A stretch of 64,000 nucleotides of DNA, taken from an uncultured Roseibium sp. (GTDB lineage: Bacteria; Pseudomonadota; Alphaproteobacteria; Rhizobiales; Stappiaceae). This document shows, in pieces, positions 50,039-59,727 of this stretch. Location of the stretch: positions 1 to 64,000 of the forward strand of contig NZ_CANMFD010000006.1 of the NCBI RefSeq assembly GCF_947496995.1, given 5' to 3'. The notes under the pieces were generated by a model that made no database searches, was not told the DNA's origin, and saw only the letters and a program-made list of their open reading frames with translations. Every line of letters begins with the position of its first letter. The first letter of the stretch is position 1. The translations under genes and the position numbers were made by a program.

Positions 50039-51388
50039 TCACTTGCCGATACAGAAATCCCGAAAGATCACATCGAGCAGATCCTCCACATCGATGCGCC
50101 CGGTAATGCGTCCAAGGGCATCCGCCGCCCTGCGCAGGTCTTCCGCGCGCAGTTCCGCCGGCAGATGCTCCGCTTCCACGGCTGTCTGAAGACCGGACAG
50201 GCAGGCACCGAGATAATGTCGATGCCTGTCCCGGGTGGCGAGTGGCGCTTCACCCACGGAAATCATTTCCTCTGCAAAACGGGTTAAGCGGCTCAACAGC
50301 GGCGCAAGTCCGTTCGGATTCCTGATGGAACAAGGAATTTCCTCGGTCATTCCGGAAGAGTCTTGTTTCGGAAGAGTCTCAAGATCTGCCTTTGTGTGCA
50401 CAGTCCAGACCGGGATGACCGCACGGAGATCTTCCGGCAAACCCGCTTCAGGGTCGTCGGCCGGAACACCGCCCGGTTCCACAGCCCAAAGAATCAGATC
50501 GGCTTCCCGCCCTTTCTGTTCCGCACGGCGGATCCCTTCACGCTCGACAATGCCGTCGGTCACGCGCAGGCCTGCCGTGTCGGCCAGTGTTACGGGGTAG
50601 CCGCCAAGATCCAGATGCACCTCGATAACGTCCCGCGTTGTTCCTGCTTCTTCGGTAACGATGGCCACATCCCGTCCGGCGATCCCGTTCAGCAGGCTGG
50701 ACTTGCCGGCATTCGGCGCTCCCATCAGAACAACCTGGAGACCGGAGCGCAGACGTTCCCCGCTTCTGGAGCGCGCCAGATGATCGGCGATCTCTACATG
50801 AAGCTCGGCGGCTCCTCCCCAGACCTCATCGGCAACGCTGCCTGGAACATCCTCCTCATCGGCGAAATCGAAGTCGGCCTCGATCATCGCGCGCATATGG
50901 ATGAGCCTCTTGCGCCACCCCTCATAGAGACTGCCGAGCGCCCCGCCCATCTGGCGCAGCGCCTGCTTCCGCTGACCCTCCGTTTCCGCGGCGATAAGAT
51001 CGGCCAGGCCTTCGACTTCGGTCAGATCCATTCGGCCGTGATGGAACGCCCTGCGGGTGAATTCACCTGCCTCCGCCGGCCGGCAGGTTTCGAAGGAACC
51101 AAGAACACCGAGCAGCCTGCTTACGACGGCGCGTCCGCCATGGCACTGGAACTCGGCGACATCCTCACCGGTGAAGCTCGCCGGGCCTCGGAAATAGAGC
51201 ACCAGAGCCTCATCCAGAACGTCCTGTGTGTTCGGGTCCCGAAGCCTGGCCAGCATCGCCTTGCGCGGCTCAGGCACACGCCCGCAGAGGGCTTCGACAA
51301 TCTCGCTTGTCATCGGTCCCGACACACGGACGACGGCGACACCGGACGGCACAGCTCCGCTGGAAAGCGCATAGATCGTATCAGCCAT
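50039..51388 (-). CDS. mnmE: tRNA modification GTPase MnmE
   Basis: A 449-residue GTPase (TrmE). The N-terminal tetrahydrofolate-binding domain starts MADTIYALSSG; the G domain has GAPNAGKSSLLN (P-loop) at about 222-233, TTRD and DTAGL; the C-terminus is the family signature CIGK with the essential Cys. Partner of MnmG. The start at 51388 is set by the family N-terminus; the long frame to 51493 is not conserved in type. Confidence 0.98.
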   Translation of the reverse strand: MADTIYALSSGAVPSGVAVVRVSGPMTSEIVEALCGRVPEPRKAMLARLRDPNTQDVLDEALVLYFRGPASFTGEDVAEFQCHGGRAVVSRLLGVLGSFETCRPAEAGEFTRRAFHHGRMDLTEVEGLADLIAAETEGQRKQALRQMGGALGSLYEGWRKRLIHMRAMIEADFDFADEEDVPGSVADEVWGGAAELHVEIADHLARSRSGERLRSGLQVVLMGAPNAGKSSLLNGIAGRDVAIVTEEAGTTRDVIEVHLDLGGYPVTLADTAGLRVTDGIVEREGIRRAEQKGREADLILWAVEPGGVPADDPEAGLPEDLRAVIPVWTVHTKADLETLPKQDSSGMTEEIPCSIRNPNGLAPLLSRLTRFAEEMISVGEAPLATRDRHRHYLGACLSGLQTAVEAEHLPAELRAEDLRRAADALGRITGRIDVEDLLDVIFRDFCIGK

Positions 51389-51578
51389 GAAAACCTTTCC
51401 GATGAACCCGGTCTTTTTTGTAGGCCCTGCCCGGTCACACCGGATGCGGACTGCCTCTTTATCAACAATGGCCCCGGACCGAAAGGCTCCCACCGTATCC
51501 GTTCCGCGGACGAATCAATCGCTGTGGCAGCGGTTCCCGGTCGGACGCAGACCCACCGCGGTAGTCACACCGAACTCT

Positions 51579-51594
51579 TGTTTCACGTGAATCA
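51579..51594. promoter_or_regulatory. parS-like site 4
   Basis: TGTTTCACGTGAATCA matches parS at 15 of 16 bases (position 14 differs). Confidence 0.8.
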
Positions 51595-51832
51595 GTCAGC
51601 CGGCACTCAGAACAACTGACCTGTAGTTCCGGGAATGGCCAACCCGGCGGATCCCAGTGCAGGTTAATCAAGGCAACTGCCGAGAGCACGGGATCATTCC
51701 CGAGTCCGTTACGGAGATGAATCAAAACGCATCCGGTGGTCAAATCCTGCTCTTGGGTATGAGTTTTCAGACCGGCACCGATTCAATCTCGCGGTTGCCT
51801 GAACCACCGTCCAACGAAACTCGGGTAGACCC

Positions 51833-51848
51833 TGTTTCACGTGAATCG
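51833..51848. promoter_or_regulatory. parS-like site 5
   Basis: TGTTTCACGTGAATCG matches parS at 14 of 16 bases (positions 14 and 16 differ). It abuts the stop codon of the GNAT gene. Confidence 0.7.
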
Positions 51849-51851
51849 AGA

Positions 51852-52439
51852 TCAGCCGCTTTCGCCAACATCAGACCCATTGCGCCAGTCATCGCGGCTC
51901 AATCGATAAAGAACATGTGGTGCGACGGGATGATCGCGAGGCAGGCTGGGATGAAGAAAGTCGCCATCATGGTCCCTCCGCATGCCGATACGCTGCATGA
52001 CCTTCTGAGACGGAAAATTCTCGGGAATCGTGAAGGCGACAATTTCTTCAAGCTCGATAGTTTCAAATCCGAATCGAAGCCATGCCCTGGCAGCCTCGCT
52101 GGCATAGCCTTTTCCCCACGCCGATTGCTTCAGCCTCCAGCCTATTTCCACACACGGATCGAACGGCAGCGGCGCGACATAGTCTGGACGGCTCAAGCCA
52201 ACAAAACCGAGGAACTCACCACCTGCCTTCGCTTCGACCGGTGACATGCTGAAGCCATGCTTCGCCTGCTTTTGCCGGCATCTGGAGATCAGCAATTCAC
52301 TCTTTTCCCGGCTCAAAGGTTCCGGGAAATAGCGCATAACGTCTGGGTCGGCACACATCTCCGCAAAGGGATCGACATCCTCCTCGCGCCAGGCTCGCAA
52401 GAGCAACCGACTGGTTTGCAGAAATACGGGTTCTGTCAT
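51852..52439 (-). CDS. GNAT family N-acetyltransferase (RimJ/RimL-like)
   Basis: A 195-residue GNAT protein. The N-terminal LQTSRLLLRAWREEDVDPFAEM is typical of the RimJ/RimL type; the acetyl-CoA loop is WGKGYASEAARAWLRFGF (Q/R-x-x-G-x-G/A variant), followed by VAFTIPENFPSQKVMQRIGM. It may acetylate a protein N-terminus or a small amine. The ATG at 52439 is preferred; a longer frame would start inside parS-like site 6. Confidence 0.88.
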   Translation of the reverse strand: MTEPVFLQTSRLLLRAWREEDVDPFAEMCADPDVMRYFPEPLSREKSELLISRCRQKQAKHGFSMSPVEAKAGGEFLGFVGLSRPDYVAPLPFDPCVEIGWRLKQSAWGKGYASEAARAWLRFGFETIELEEIVAFTIPENFPSQKVMQRIGMRRDHDGDFLHPSLPRDHPVAPHVLYRLSRDDWRNGSDVGESG

Positions 52440-52464
52440 GAGTACGGGTCCGAATCGAATAGGC

Positions 52465-52480
52465 TGATTCACGTGAAACA
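52465..52480. promoter_or_regulatory. parS-like site 6
   Basis: TGATTCACGTGAAACA matches parS at 15 of 16 bases and is identical to site 3. It lies between the GNAT start and the rho terminator. Confidence 0.8.
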
Positions 52481-52485
52481 AATCT

Positions 52486-52527
52486 TAACAAAAAGTAAAG
52501 GCGCGAACCCTTCCGGGCCGCGCCTTT
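52486..52527 (-). terminator. Rho-independent terminator downstream of rho
   Basis: On the minus strand AAAGGCGCG and CGCGCCTTT form a 9-bp stem with a 13-base loop, followed by ACTTTTTGTT. It starts 24 bases after the rho stop. Confidence 0.85.
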
Positions 52528-52551
52528 CGCATTGAGCCTGATCGCTGGAGA

Positions 52552-53817
52552 TCAGGTGTTCATGCTGTCGAAGAATTCGTCGTTCGACTTGGTCTGCTTC
52601 AGCTTGTCGAGCAGGAACTCGACCGCGTCGACCGTACCCATCGGATTGAGGATACGCCGCAGAACGAACGTCTTCTTGAGCCGTTCGTGCGGAACCAGAA
52701 GCTCTTCCTTCCGGGTACCGGAGCGCTGAATGTCGATGGCCGGATAGACGCGCTTGTCGGAGATTTTCCGGTCCAGGATGATTTCGGAGTTACCCGTACC
52801 CTTGAACTCTTCGAAGATAACCTCGTCCATGCGGCTGCCGGTATCGATCAAGGCCGTCGCGATGATCGTCAGCGAGCCGCCCTCTTCGATGTTACGCGCA
52901 GCACCGAAGAAACGCTTCGGACGCTGCAGGGCGTTTGCGTCCACACCACCGGTCAGAACCTTGCCCGAAGACGGCACGACCGTATTGTAGGCGCGGCCGA
53001 GGCGGGTGATGGAATCGAGCAGAATGACAACGTCACGACCATGCTCGGTCAGGCGCTTCGCCTTTTCGATCACCATTTCGGCGACCTGCACATGTCGGGA
53101 AGCCGGCTCGTCGAAAGTGGACGACACCACTTCTCCGTCAACCGTGCGCTGCATGTCCGTCACTTCCTCGGGACGCTCGTCGATCAGAAGAACGATCAAA
53201 TAGCATTCCGGGTGGTTCCGGGTGATGGACTTGGCAATGTTCTGCAGGAAAACAGTCTTACCCGTCCGCGGCGGCGCGGTGATCAGCGCGCGCTGGCCCT
53301 TGCCGAGCGGTGCCACCAGATCGATGATTCGGGAAGACAGATCCTTGTTGGTCGGATCCTCGAGTTCCATCCGGAAGCGTTCGTCCGGATACAGAGGCGT
53401 CAGATTATCGAAGTGAACCTTGTGCCGGGCTTTGTCGGGATCTTCGAAATTGATCGTGCTGACCTTGAGAAGGGCGAAATACCGCTCACCTTCTTTCGGG
53501 CTGCGGATCTGGCCTTCGACGGTATCGCCCGTCCGCAACGAGAAGCGGCGGATCTGCGAGGGAGAGACGTAGATATCGTCCGGTCCCGGCAGATAGTTCG
53601 CATCGGGAGATCTGAGGAAGCCGAAGCCGTCTTGCAGAACCTCGACAACACCTTCTCCGATGATGTCTACGTCCTGGGCAGCCAGGTTTTTCAGGATGGC
53701 GAACATCAGCTCCTGCTTGCGCATGGTGCTGGCGTTTTCGACTTCGAGCTCCTCGGCAGTCTGAAGCAGCTCTGTCGGCGTTTTTGCTTTTAGATCTTTA
53801 AGTTTCATTTCCCGCAT
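52552..53817 (-). CDS. rho: Transcription termination factor Rho
   Basis: A 421-residue hexameric RNA helicase. RNA-binding cold-shock-like domain with [29 protein letters not shown] (about 66-94), Walker A PPRTGKT (about 176-182), Walker [14 protein letters not shown], and the Q-loop segment. It starts [15 protein letters not shown] at 53808 is the other candidate. It follows hemJ on the minus strand with a 302-base gap that has its own promoter, as usual near alphaproteobacterial origins. Confidence 0.98.
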   Translation of the reverse strand: MREMKLKDLKAKTPTELLQTAEELEVENASTMRKQELMFAILKNLAAQDVDIIGEGVVEVLQDGFGFLRSPDANYLPGPDDIYVSPSQIRRFSLRTGDTVEGQIRSPKEGERYFALLKVSTINFEDPDKARHKVHFDNLTPLYPDERFRMELEDPTNKDLSSRIIDLVAPLGKGQRALITAPPRTGKTVFLQNIAKSITRNHPECYLIVLLIDERPEEVTDMQRTVDGEVVSSTFDEPASRHVQVAEMVIEKAKRLTEHGRDVVILLDSITRLGRAYNTVVPSSGKVLTGGVDANALQRPKRFFGAARNIEEGGSLTIIATALIDTGSRMDEVIFEEFKGTGNSEIILDRKISDKRVYPAIDIQRSGTRKEELLVPHERLKKTFVLRRILNPMGTVDAVEFLLDKLKQTKSNDEFFDSMNT

Positions 53818-54119
53818 CGAATTGGGGTCTTTAATGTTGTTATGGAGATATGGTTTGGAAGGTCGTTCTGAACCGCAAGGGATGGGTCGGCCAGGATGTA
53901 TCTGAAAGACTTCTAGGCATGTCCAGATTACACGGCGATTGCTGAGTGACTGAAAACAAACACAGCGCCGTTTTGGAAGTGGCCGGAAGATACGTTTTTT
54001 TCAAACGAATCGCAAGCCCGGAATTCTGCCGATTTCAGAGGCATAAATATGCCTTTTTCAAACATGGCCGGAACAGCCGCCGAATGACGGCTGACCCGGT
54101 TTGCCGAAAAGCTCTCGTT
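53818..54119. other. Leader region of rho
   Basis: A 302-base gap between hemJ and rho, both on the minus strand. It should hold the rho promoter and leader. A short imperfect hairpin (AGGCA / TGCCT around 54039-54054) followed by T on the plus strand is present but has no gene to end there. Nothing else seen. Confidence 0.4.
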
Positions 54120-54548
54120 TTAAAAAGGCTTGCCGATCACCAGGATAACGATGCCGATCATCAGCACCGTCGGTACCTCGTTCAACACGCGGTAAAAGCG
54201 GGCTGTCCGGGTGTTTTCATCCCTGGCGAATGTCTTCACGCAGCGGCTCAAATAGCCGTGAAGCCCTGACATGAGGATGACAAGGGTCAGCTTGGCGTGA
54301 AACCAACCATCCCGCCAGGCGTCCAGTTCATAGGCCATCCAGAGCCCCAATATCCAGGCCACGATCATGGAAGGATTGATGATCGCCTTGAGTAGCCGGC
54401 GTTCCATCACCTTGAAGGTTTCCGATTGCGGGGAGCCGACTTCCGCTTCCGCATGATAGACGAACAGCCGCGGCAGATAGAGCATTCCCGCCATCCAGGC
54501 GATGATCGCGATGACATGCAGGGATTTGATCCAGAGAAACAGATCCAT
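54120..54548 (-). CDS. hemJ: Protoporphyrinogen IX oxidase HemJ
   Basis: A 142-residue inner-membrane protein of the HemJ/UPF0093 type with four to five helices. The conserved His in WIKSLHVIAIIAWMAGMLYLPRLFVYH (about 6-32) and the Lys in KAIINPSMIVAWILGL and WFHAKLTLV are present; these residues are linked to haem binding and activity. It catalyses the penultimate step of haem synthesis. It starts 5 bases behind hemE. Confidence 0.93.
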   Translation of the reverse strand: MDLFLWIKSLHVIAIIAWMAGMLYLPRLFVYHAEAEVGSPQSETFKVMERRLLKAIINPSMIVAWILGLWMAYELDAWRDGWFHAKLTLVILMSGLHGYLSRCVKTFARDENTRTARFYRVLNEVPTVLMIGIVILVIGKPF

Positions 54549-54553
54549 TTGCC

Positions 54554-55582
54554 CTAACCCTTCTTCACCAGCTCGACCATGCGCGCCACGTTTTCAGGAT
54601 CCGCATCCGGCGTCACGCCATGACCCAGATTGAAAATCAGCGGGCCCTTGTCGAATGTCCTGAGAATATGCTCGACGCCTTCCTCGAGAGCCTGCCCGCC
54701 GGCAACCAGCCGCATCGGGTCGAGGTTGCCCTGGATGGGAACCCGTTTCTGGATATCCAGAGCCAGAGCATCCGGAGCGGTCCAGTCCAGTCCGACCGCA
54801 TCGACACCCGTCCCCTCGATATAGGCTGTCATTCGCGCCGAGGACGCTTTTGGAAACCCGATGATCTTCGCATCCGGCCGCACCGCCTTCACACCCGATA
54901 CGATCCGGGCTGTCGGTTCGATCGACCAGCGCCGGAAGCCGGCGTCGTCCAGCACCCCGGCCCATGTATCGAAGATCTGCACCGCATCCGCGCCCGCATC
55001 GAGCTGGCGAATGAGATAGCGGATGGAAGCTGTAACCAGCTGATCAACGAACCGCTGCATTAGATCCGGATCGCGATAGGCTCCCACCCGCGCCGCGACC
55101 TGATCCTGCGTTGTGTGCCCGGCAACAGAATAGCAGGCAACCGTCCAGGGCGCCCCGCAGAAGCCCAGCAGCGTCGTTTCCGTGGGCAGTTCCGCTCGAA
55201 GACGGGAAACCGTCTCTATCACCGGTTTGAGATGATCCTCTGCACGGTCCTGTTCGAGCTGATCGACGAGATAGGATGTCAGTGGTTCCAGAACCGGACC
55301 ACGTCCTTCTTCAAAACGAACCGGATACCCGATAGCGTCCGGAACGACGAAGATGTCGGAAAACAGAATACTCGCATCAAAACCATAACGGCGGATCGGC
55401 TGGAGAGTGACCTCTGTGGCCAGGTCGGGGGAATAGCAGAATTCCAGGAAGTTGGGAGCCTTGGCGCGGACTTCCCGATATTCGGGAAGATAGCGTCCGG
55501 CCTGACGCATCATCCAGACGGGAGGCGGCCAGATCTTTTCTCCCTTGAGAACCCTCATTACGGATCTGTCTTCAGACTTCAC
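54554..55582 (-). CDS. hemE: Uroporphyrinogen decarboxylase
   Basis: A 342-residue TIM-barrel decarboxylase (uroporphyrinogen III to coproporphyrinogen III). The signature PPVWMMRQAGRYLPEYREVR is at about 20-39, the catalytic-Asp region FDASILFSDIFVVPDA near 75-90, and GFCGAPWT near 140. It is the last gene before the origin gap on the left side and reads away from it, as in Caulobacter and rhizobia. Confidence 0.98.
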   Translation of the reverse strand: MKSEDRSVMRVLKGEKIWPPPVWMMRQAGRYLPEYREVRAKAPNFLEFCYSPDLATEVTLQPIRRYGFDASILFSDIFVVPDAIGYPVRFEEGRGPVLEPLTSYLVDQLEQDRAEDHLKPVIETVSRLRAELPTETTLLGFCGAPWTVACYSVAGHTTQDQVAARVGAYRDPDLMQRFVDQLVTASIRYLIRQLDAGADAVQIFDTWAGVLDDAGFRRWSIEPTARIVSGVKAVRPDAKIIGFPKASSARMTAYIEGTGVDAVGLDWTAPDALALDIQKRVPIQGNLDPMRLVAGGQALEEGVEHILRTFDKGPLIFNLGHGVTPDADPENVARMVELVKKG

Positions 55583-56009
55583 GAGGCTGCGCCTTTCCCA
55601 CTTTTCAATCCTAATAAAGAGTCTTTATTTGAATCTGTTTCTTTTGTTTAAGCGTGGATTACAGGGATCAATTTCTATCCACAATCCGCCCGCCTGATTT
55701 TCTCGCCGGGACAAATTCGCTCCCTTGTTTAGCGGAATCTCTCCCCAGGAGTCGATAAAAGGATTAGATACAATATTACAAGCACTTATCGAGGTGTTAA
55801 CCTTTCGTTAGGAAATTGGGCGGTAGTGGACAATCTGTCGATATGTCACAGCGCTCTTGTGAATCCACACCCATGCACAACCGTTTCGGCATCGGTTTGC
55901 CGGCGTTTAGGTTTTGTTAACAAATCATGTGATGCGGGCATAAACTTCGTGTTAGGCAGGGGCCATGTGGGCTTAGTCCCAATTCATCAACAGCCCTGGG
56001 GATGACAGC
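55583..56009. other. Predicted chromosomal replication origin (oriC)
   Basis: The 427-base gap between divergent hemE and ppsR is the known origin position in Caulobacter and Sinorhizobium-type chromosomes. It has a DnaA-box-like CTATCCACA (55675-55683, 8 of 9 to TTATCCACA) and four weaker 7-of-9 matches at 55653-55661, 55825-55833, 55861-55869 and 55871-55879. An AT-rich tract covers 55605-55650 (DUE candidate). A CtrA-like TTAA-N7-TTAG is at 55797-55811, and a 12-bp palindrome TTTGTTAACAAA at 55913-55924. Location and synteny are the main evidence; boxes alone are weak. Confidence 0.8.
55797..55811. promoter_or_regulatory. CtrA-like box in the predicted origin
   Basis: TTAACCTTTCGTTAG fits TTAA-N7-TTAA at 7 of 8 fixed bases. 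CtrA binds and silences the Caulobacter origin; here it is suggestive only. Confidence 0.4.
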
Positions 56010-56858
56010 GTGAACAAGTCGAGACACTATTTTCATTTGCATCTGGTGTCCGATTCGACCGGCGAAACCCTCATGACCGTGGCGCGCGCGGCGACGGTTC
56101 AATACGAAAATGTCCAGGAGATCGAGCATGTCTATCCGCTCGTCCGCTCTCAAAAACAGCTCGACAGGGTCATCAGCGAAATCGAAAAAGCGCCCGGTAT
56201 CGTGCTCTATACGCTGGTTGACGTGGACATCGCCAAACGGCTGGAACTGAAATGCCGTGAGTTGGGTGTTCCCTTCGTCAATATTCTCGACCCGGTCTTC
56301 GCCGTCTTCCAGTCCTATCTGAACGTCACGCAAACCCATCGCATCGGTGGTCAGCATGAACTCGATGCGGAATATTTCCAGCGTATGGAAGCGCTCAACT
56401 ATACGATGCTGCATGACGACGGTCAGATCTGGGACGACCTGGAATCTGCGGATATCGTGCTGATAGGCATATCCAGAACCTCCAAGACTCCGACCTGCAT
56501 CTATCTCGCCAATCGCGGCATCAAGGCGGCAAATGTTCCGCTCGTTCCAGGCATTCCCCTGCCGGAGCACGTGAAAAAGCTGAAATCGCCGATGATCATC
56601 GGTCTGATCGCCTCTGTCGAACGCATCCAGCAGATTCGCCGCAATCGCGTCTTGTCGCTGAACTCGGATGGCTATAACGACACGTATGTCGATCGGAAGG
56701 AAATTTCCCAGGAGATCAACATGACCCGCAGGCTGTGTACCGAGAACGACTGGCCGCTGATTGACGTCACCCGGCGTTCGGTCGAGGAAACGGCCGCGGA
56801 AATCATGACCCTTTTCAAGGCTCACCGGACCGAACAGGAAGACAGCCGCGGAAGTTGA
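56010..56858 (+). CDS. ppsR: Pyruvate, water dikinase regulatory protein (PpsR, DUF299)
   Basis: A 282-residue bifunctional ADP-dependent kinase/phosphorylase of PEP synthetase or PPDK. The DUF299 start FHLHLVSDSTGETL is at about 8-21 and the P-loop-like GISRTSKTP at about 153-161. It begins with GTG. This gene (RP001-type) is the right border of the origin region in many alphaproteobacteria. maf, aroE and coaE follow closely. Confidence 0.95.
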   Translation: MNKSRHYFHLHLVSDSTGETLMTVARAATVQYENVQEIEHVYPLVRSQKQLDRVISEIEKAPGIVLYTLVDVDIAKRLELKCRELGVPFVNILDPVFAVFQSYLNVTQTHRIGGQHELDAEYFQRMEALNYTMLHDDGQIWDDLESADIVLIGISRTSKTPTCIYLANRGIKAANVPLVPGIPLPEHVKKLKSPMIIGLIASVERIQQIRRNRVLSLNSDGYNDTYVDRKEISQEINMTRRLCTENDWPLIDVTRRSVEETAAEIMTLFKAHRTEQEDSRGS

Positions 56859-56887
56859 TCTTACGGAGCATATAGAAAAGGACGTCC

Positions 56888-57481
56888 ATGACACTTGTAC
56901 TAGCGAGCGGCAGCAGCATCCGCGCCGAGCTTCTCAAAAACGCCGGTCTCGCGATCGAGGTCGATCCGGCCGATGTCGATGAACGGGCGGTGGAAGCCCC
57001 GCTTCTGGAAGCGGGTTTTCCGCCCGAGGACCTGGCGGCCATCCTTGCGGAGGCGAAGGCCAACGACGTCAGCAGCCGGCGTTCCGGCGATCTCGTGATC
57101 GGTGCCGATCAGATCCTTGCCTTCCAGGGTGAACGCCGCACGAAACCGGAAGACATGGAAGCCGCCCGCCGCCAGTTGCTGGCCTTTTCCGGAAAGACCC
57201 ATGAATTGTTGTCCGCGGTGGTGATTTCCCGCAACGGCGAAGCCATCTGGCGTCACGTGTCCACTGCCCGTCTGACCATGCGGGATCTGACGCCGAAATT
57301 TATCGGCCGCTATCTGGCTGCTGCCGGCGATGACGTGCTGTCGAGTGTTGGCGCCTATAAGCTTGAAGGTATCGGCGTGCAGCTTTTCGACAAGATTGAC
57401 GGCGACTATTTTACCATCCTGGGCTTGCCGATGCTGCCGCTTCTGGATCATTTGCGCGCGCTTGGAGCCATCGAAACATGA
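56888..57481 (+). CDS. maf: Maf-family nucleoside triphosphate pyrophosphatase
   Basis: A 197-residue Maf protein that hydrolyses (modified) nucleoside triphosphates such as m7GTP, dTTP or UTP. The motif [17 protein letters not shown] is at 4-20 and the catalytic [10 protein letters not shown] at about 75-84. Aagga-type SD before the ATG. Stop overlaps aroE as ATGA. Confidence 0.93.
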   Translation: MTLVLASGSSIRAELLKNAGLAIEVDPADVDERAVEAPLLEAGFPPEDLAAILAEAKANDVSSRRSGDLVIGADQILAFQGERRTKPEDMEAARRQLLAFSGKTHELLSAVVISRNGEAIWRHVSTARLTMRDLTPKFIGRYLAAAGDDVLSSVGAYKLEGIGVQLFDKIDGDYFTILGLPMLPLLDHLRALGAIET

Positions 57482-58326
57482 CTGCGGCTGCAAGAAAAGC
57501 CGCGGTGACCGGCCATCCGGTCGCCCATTCCCGCTCGCCGCTCATTCATGGCTACTGGCTGAAAAAGTTCGGCATCAACGGCGAATACGGATGTCTCGAT
57601 ATAGAGCCGGATGACGCCGACCGGTTTTTCCGGACCTTTTCCGAAAGCGGGCTGACCGGAGCGAATGTCACGGTGCCTCACAAGGAAATCGCGGCTGCGG
57701 CCTGTGACCGGCTGGATGAGGCGGCAAAAGTCATGGGAGCCGCCAACACCATCTGGCTGGACGATGCGGGCAGATTGTGTGGCGCGAATACGGACTGGAC
57801 CGGATTTCTGGGCAATCTCGACCAGCGTGCTCCCGGCTGGGACGATGACCCCGGAACGGCGATCGTTCTGGGAGCGGGCGGCGCTGCGCGCGCAATCGTA
57901 TTCGCGCTTCTCTCACGAAAATTCAAGGCTGTGCACATCGTCAACCGGACACCGGAAAAAGCAGCTAAAATCGCCGAGGAATTCGGATCCAGAACATTCG
58001 CACACAGCTGGGACAACCTGGGGACACTGCTTGAAGAAGCCGGTCTTGTGGTGAACACCACCACACTGGGAATGACCGGAAAGCCACCCCTGAAGGTCGA
58101 TCTGTCTCCCCTTCCACAAAGCGCGCTGGTAACCGATGCGGTCTATGTACCGTTACAAACCGATTTGCTGAAACAGGCTGAACAGCGTGGCAACCGCACG
58201 GTTGACGGTCTCGGCATGCTTCTCCATCAGGCGGTGCCGGGTTTCGAGCGCTGGTTCGGCGTGCGGCCGGAGGTGGATGACGACCTCCGAGCACTGATCG
58301 TCAGGGATCTCGGAGGAGCAAAGTGA
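57478..58326 (+). CDS. aroE: Shikimate dehydrogenase
   Basis: A 282-residue NADPH-dependent enzyme (3-dehydroshikimate to shikimate). Substrate motif [14 protein letters not shown] near 11-24, the catalytic Lys in TVPHKEIAA near 67, the NADP fold [13 protein letters not shown] near 129-141, and the NRTPEKA segment for the NADP phosphate. Coupled to maf and coaE. Confidence 0.97.
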   Translation: MTAAARKAAVTGHPVAHSRSPLIHGYWLKKFGINGEYGCLDIEPDDADRFFRTFSESGLTGANVTVPHKEIAAAACDRLDEAAKVMGAANTIWLDDAGRLCGANTDWTGFLGNLDQRAPGWDDDPGTAIVLGAGGAARAIVFALLSRKFKAVHIVNRTPEKAAKIAEEFGSRTFAHSWDNLGTLLEEAGLVVNTTTLGMTGKPPLKVDLSPLPQSALVTDAVYVPLQTDLLKQAEQRGNRTVDGLGMLLHQAVPGFERWFGVRPEVDDDLRALIVRDLGGAK

Positions 58327-58910
58327 TCCGGATCGGCTTGACAGGTTCCATCGGCATGGGAAAATCGACCACCGCGAAAATGTTCGCCGCCGAGGGTGTG
58401 CCGGTTCACGACGCCGATGCCACGGTTCACGCTCTCTACAACGGCCGTGCCGCACCCTTGATCGGGGCCGCCTTTCCCGGAACGGTTATTGACGGCAAGG
58501 TCGATCGGACGCTGTTGTCTCCCCATGTACTGGGCAAGCCGAACGCCATGAAACGCCTGGAAGCGATCGTCCATCCGCTGGTGCGGGAGGAAGAACTGCA
58601 GTTTCTGGAAAAGGCGCAAGCCGCCGGGCGGCGCATTGTCATGATGGATATTCCCTTGTTGTTTGAAACCGGAGGCAGTCGCCGGGTCGATGTGTCCGTG
58701 GTCGTGACGGCCGATGCACATATTCAGCTGGAGCGGGTCCTGTCTCGCCCGGGCATGAGCGAAGACCGGTTCCAGTCGATCTTGCAAAAACAGATGCCGG
58801 ATGCGGAAAAACGGCGGCGGGCGCATTTTCTGATCGATACCGGCCTCGGCATGGAGCCGGCGCGGCGCGGCGTCCGGGCAATCCTGAAAGCATTGGCCGG
58901 CTGCGGCTGA
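58323..58910 (+). CDS. coaE: Dephospho-CoA kinase
   Basis: A 195-residue P-loop kinase of the last step in CoA synthesis. Walker A GLTGSIGMGKSTTAKMF near 5-21, the DAD substrate motif near 29-31, and VMMDIPLLFETG near 100-111. It starts with GTG; the stop of aroE overlaps as GTGA. Confidence 0.97.
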   Translation: MIRIGLTGSIGMGKSTTAKMFAAEGVPVHDADATVHALYNGRAAPLIGAAFPGTVIDGKVDRTLLSPHVLGKPNAMKRLEAIVHPLVREEELQFLEKAQAAGRRIVMMDIPLLFETGGSRRVDVSVVVTADAHIQLERVLSRPGMSEDRFQSILQKQMPDAEKRRRAHFLIDTGLGMEPARRGVRAILKALAGCG

Positions 58911-59001
58911 AGCCCGCAGAACACCGGGGAAAACCGGGCCGCCTTCTTGGCTTCAAGGAGCGTAACCTGCACACTGGCTCCAATGACAGGCAGGCACGAC
59001 A

Positions 59002-59715
59002 ATGCGCGAAATATCCTTCGATACGGAAACCACGGGTCTCAATCCGCGAGACGGGGACCGGCTGGTGGAAATCGGTGGTGTGGAGCTGATCAACCACGTT
59101 CCGACAGGCAACGCCTATCACGTCTACATCAATCCGCAGCGGGACATGCCGGAGGGCGCCTTCCGCGTGCATGGCCTGTCGGCGGAGTTTCTGTCGGACA
59201 AGCCGTTGTTTGCCGACATTGCCGATGAATTCCTGGAATTTGTCGGGGACGGCACGCTGGTCATTCACAACGCAGCCTTCGACATGGGCTTTATCAATGT
59301 GGAGCTGGAGCGTGCCGGCCGCAGAACGATCCCCAACAGTCAGGTGATCGACACGCTGGAGATCGCCCGGCGCAAGCATCCAAGCGGGCCGAATTCGCTC
59401 GACGCGCTTTGCTCGCGCTATGGCATCGACAATTCCAGACGCGTCAAGCACGGCGCGTTGCTCGACGCGGAAATCCTCGCGGAAGTCTACCTGGAACTGA
59501 TCGGCGGCCGTCAGAGAGCGCTCGGACTTGTGCCGGAGGAAGAAGCGTCCTCCTCCTCCAGCGCGGTTATGGAGCCGGGTGAACTCGGTAATTTCAACGC
59601 GGAGCGCCGTCCCGCGCCACTTCCCTCGTTTCTCTCCGAAGCAGAATACGAAGCTCACAAGGCCTTCATTGAAGGTATGGGTGACGATGCGATCTGGGCG
59701 AAATACGGCAGCTGA
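59002..59715 (+). CDS. dnaQ: DNA polymerase III epsilon subunit (3'-5' exonuclease)
   Basis: A 237-residue DEDDh exonuclease that proofreads replication. Exo I FDTETTGL (7-13), Exo II HNAAFDMGF (about 90-98) and Exo III HGALLDAEILAEVY (about 152-165) are all intact. The C-terminal 55 residues bind the polymerase subunit. It stands 91 bases behind coaE, in the usual order around the origin. Confidence 0.97.
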   Translation: MREISFDTETTGLNPRDGDRLVEIGGVELINHVPTGNAYHVYINPQRDMPEGAFRVHGLSAEFLSDKPLFADIADEFLEFVGDGTLVIHNAAFDMGFINVELERAGRRTIPNSQVIDTLEIARRKHPSGPNSLDALCSRYGIDNSRRVKHGALLDAEILAEVYLELIGGRQRALGLVPEEEASSSSSAVMEPGELGNFNAERRPAPLPSFLSEAEYEAHKAFIEGMGDDAIWAKYGS

Positions 59716-59727
59716 TATTGCCGGGCG

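Larger units (their letters stand above)
51389..51851. other. Intergenic region with two parS-like sites
   Basis: A 463-base gap upstream of mnmE and downstream of the GNAT gene. It holds parS-like sites 4 and 5. No ORF with support on either strand and no RNA gene seen. Confidence 0.6.
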
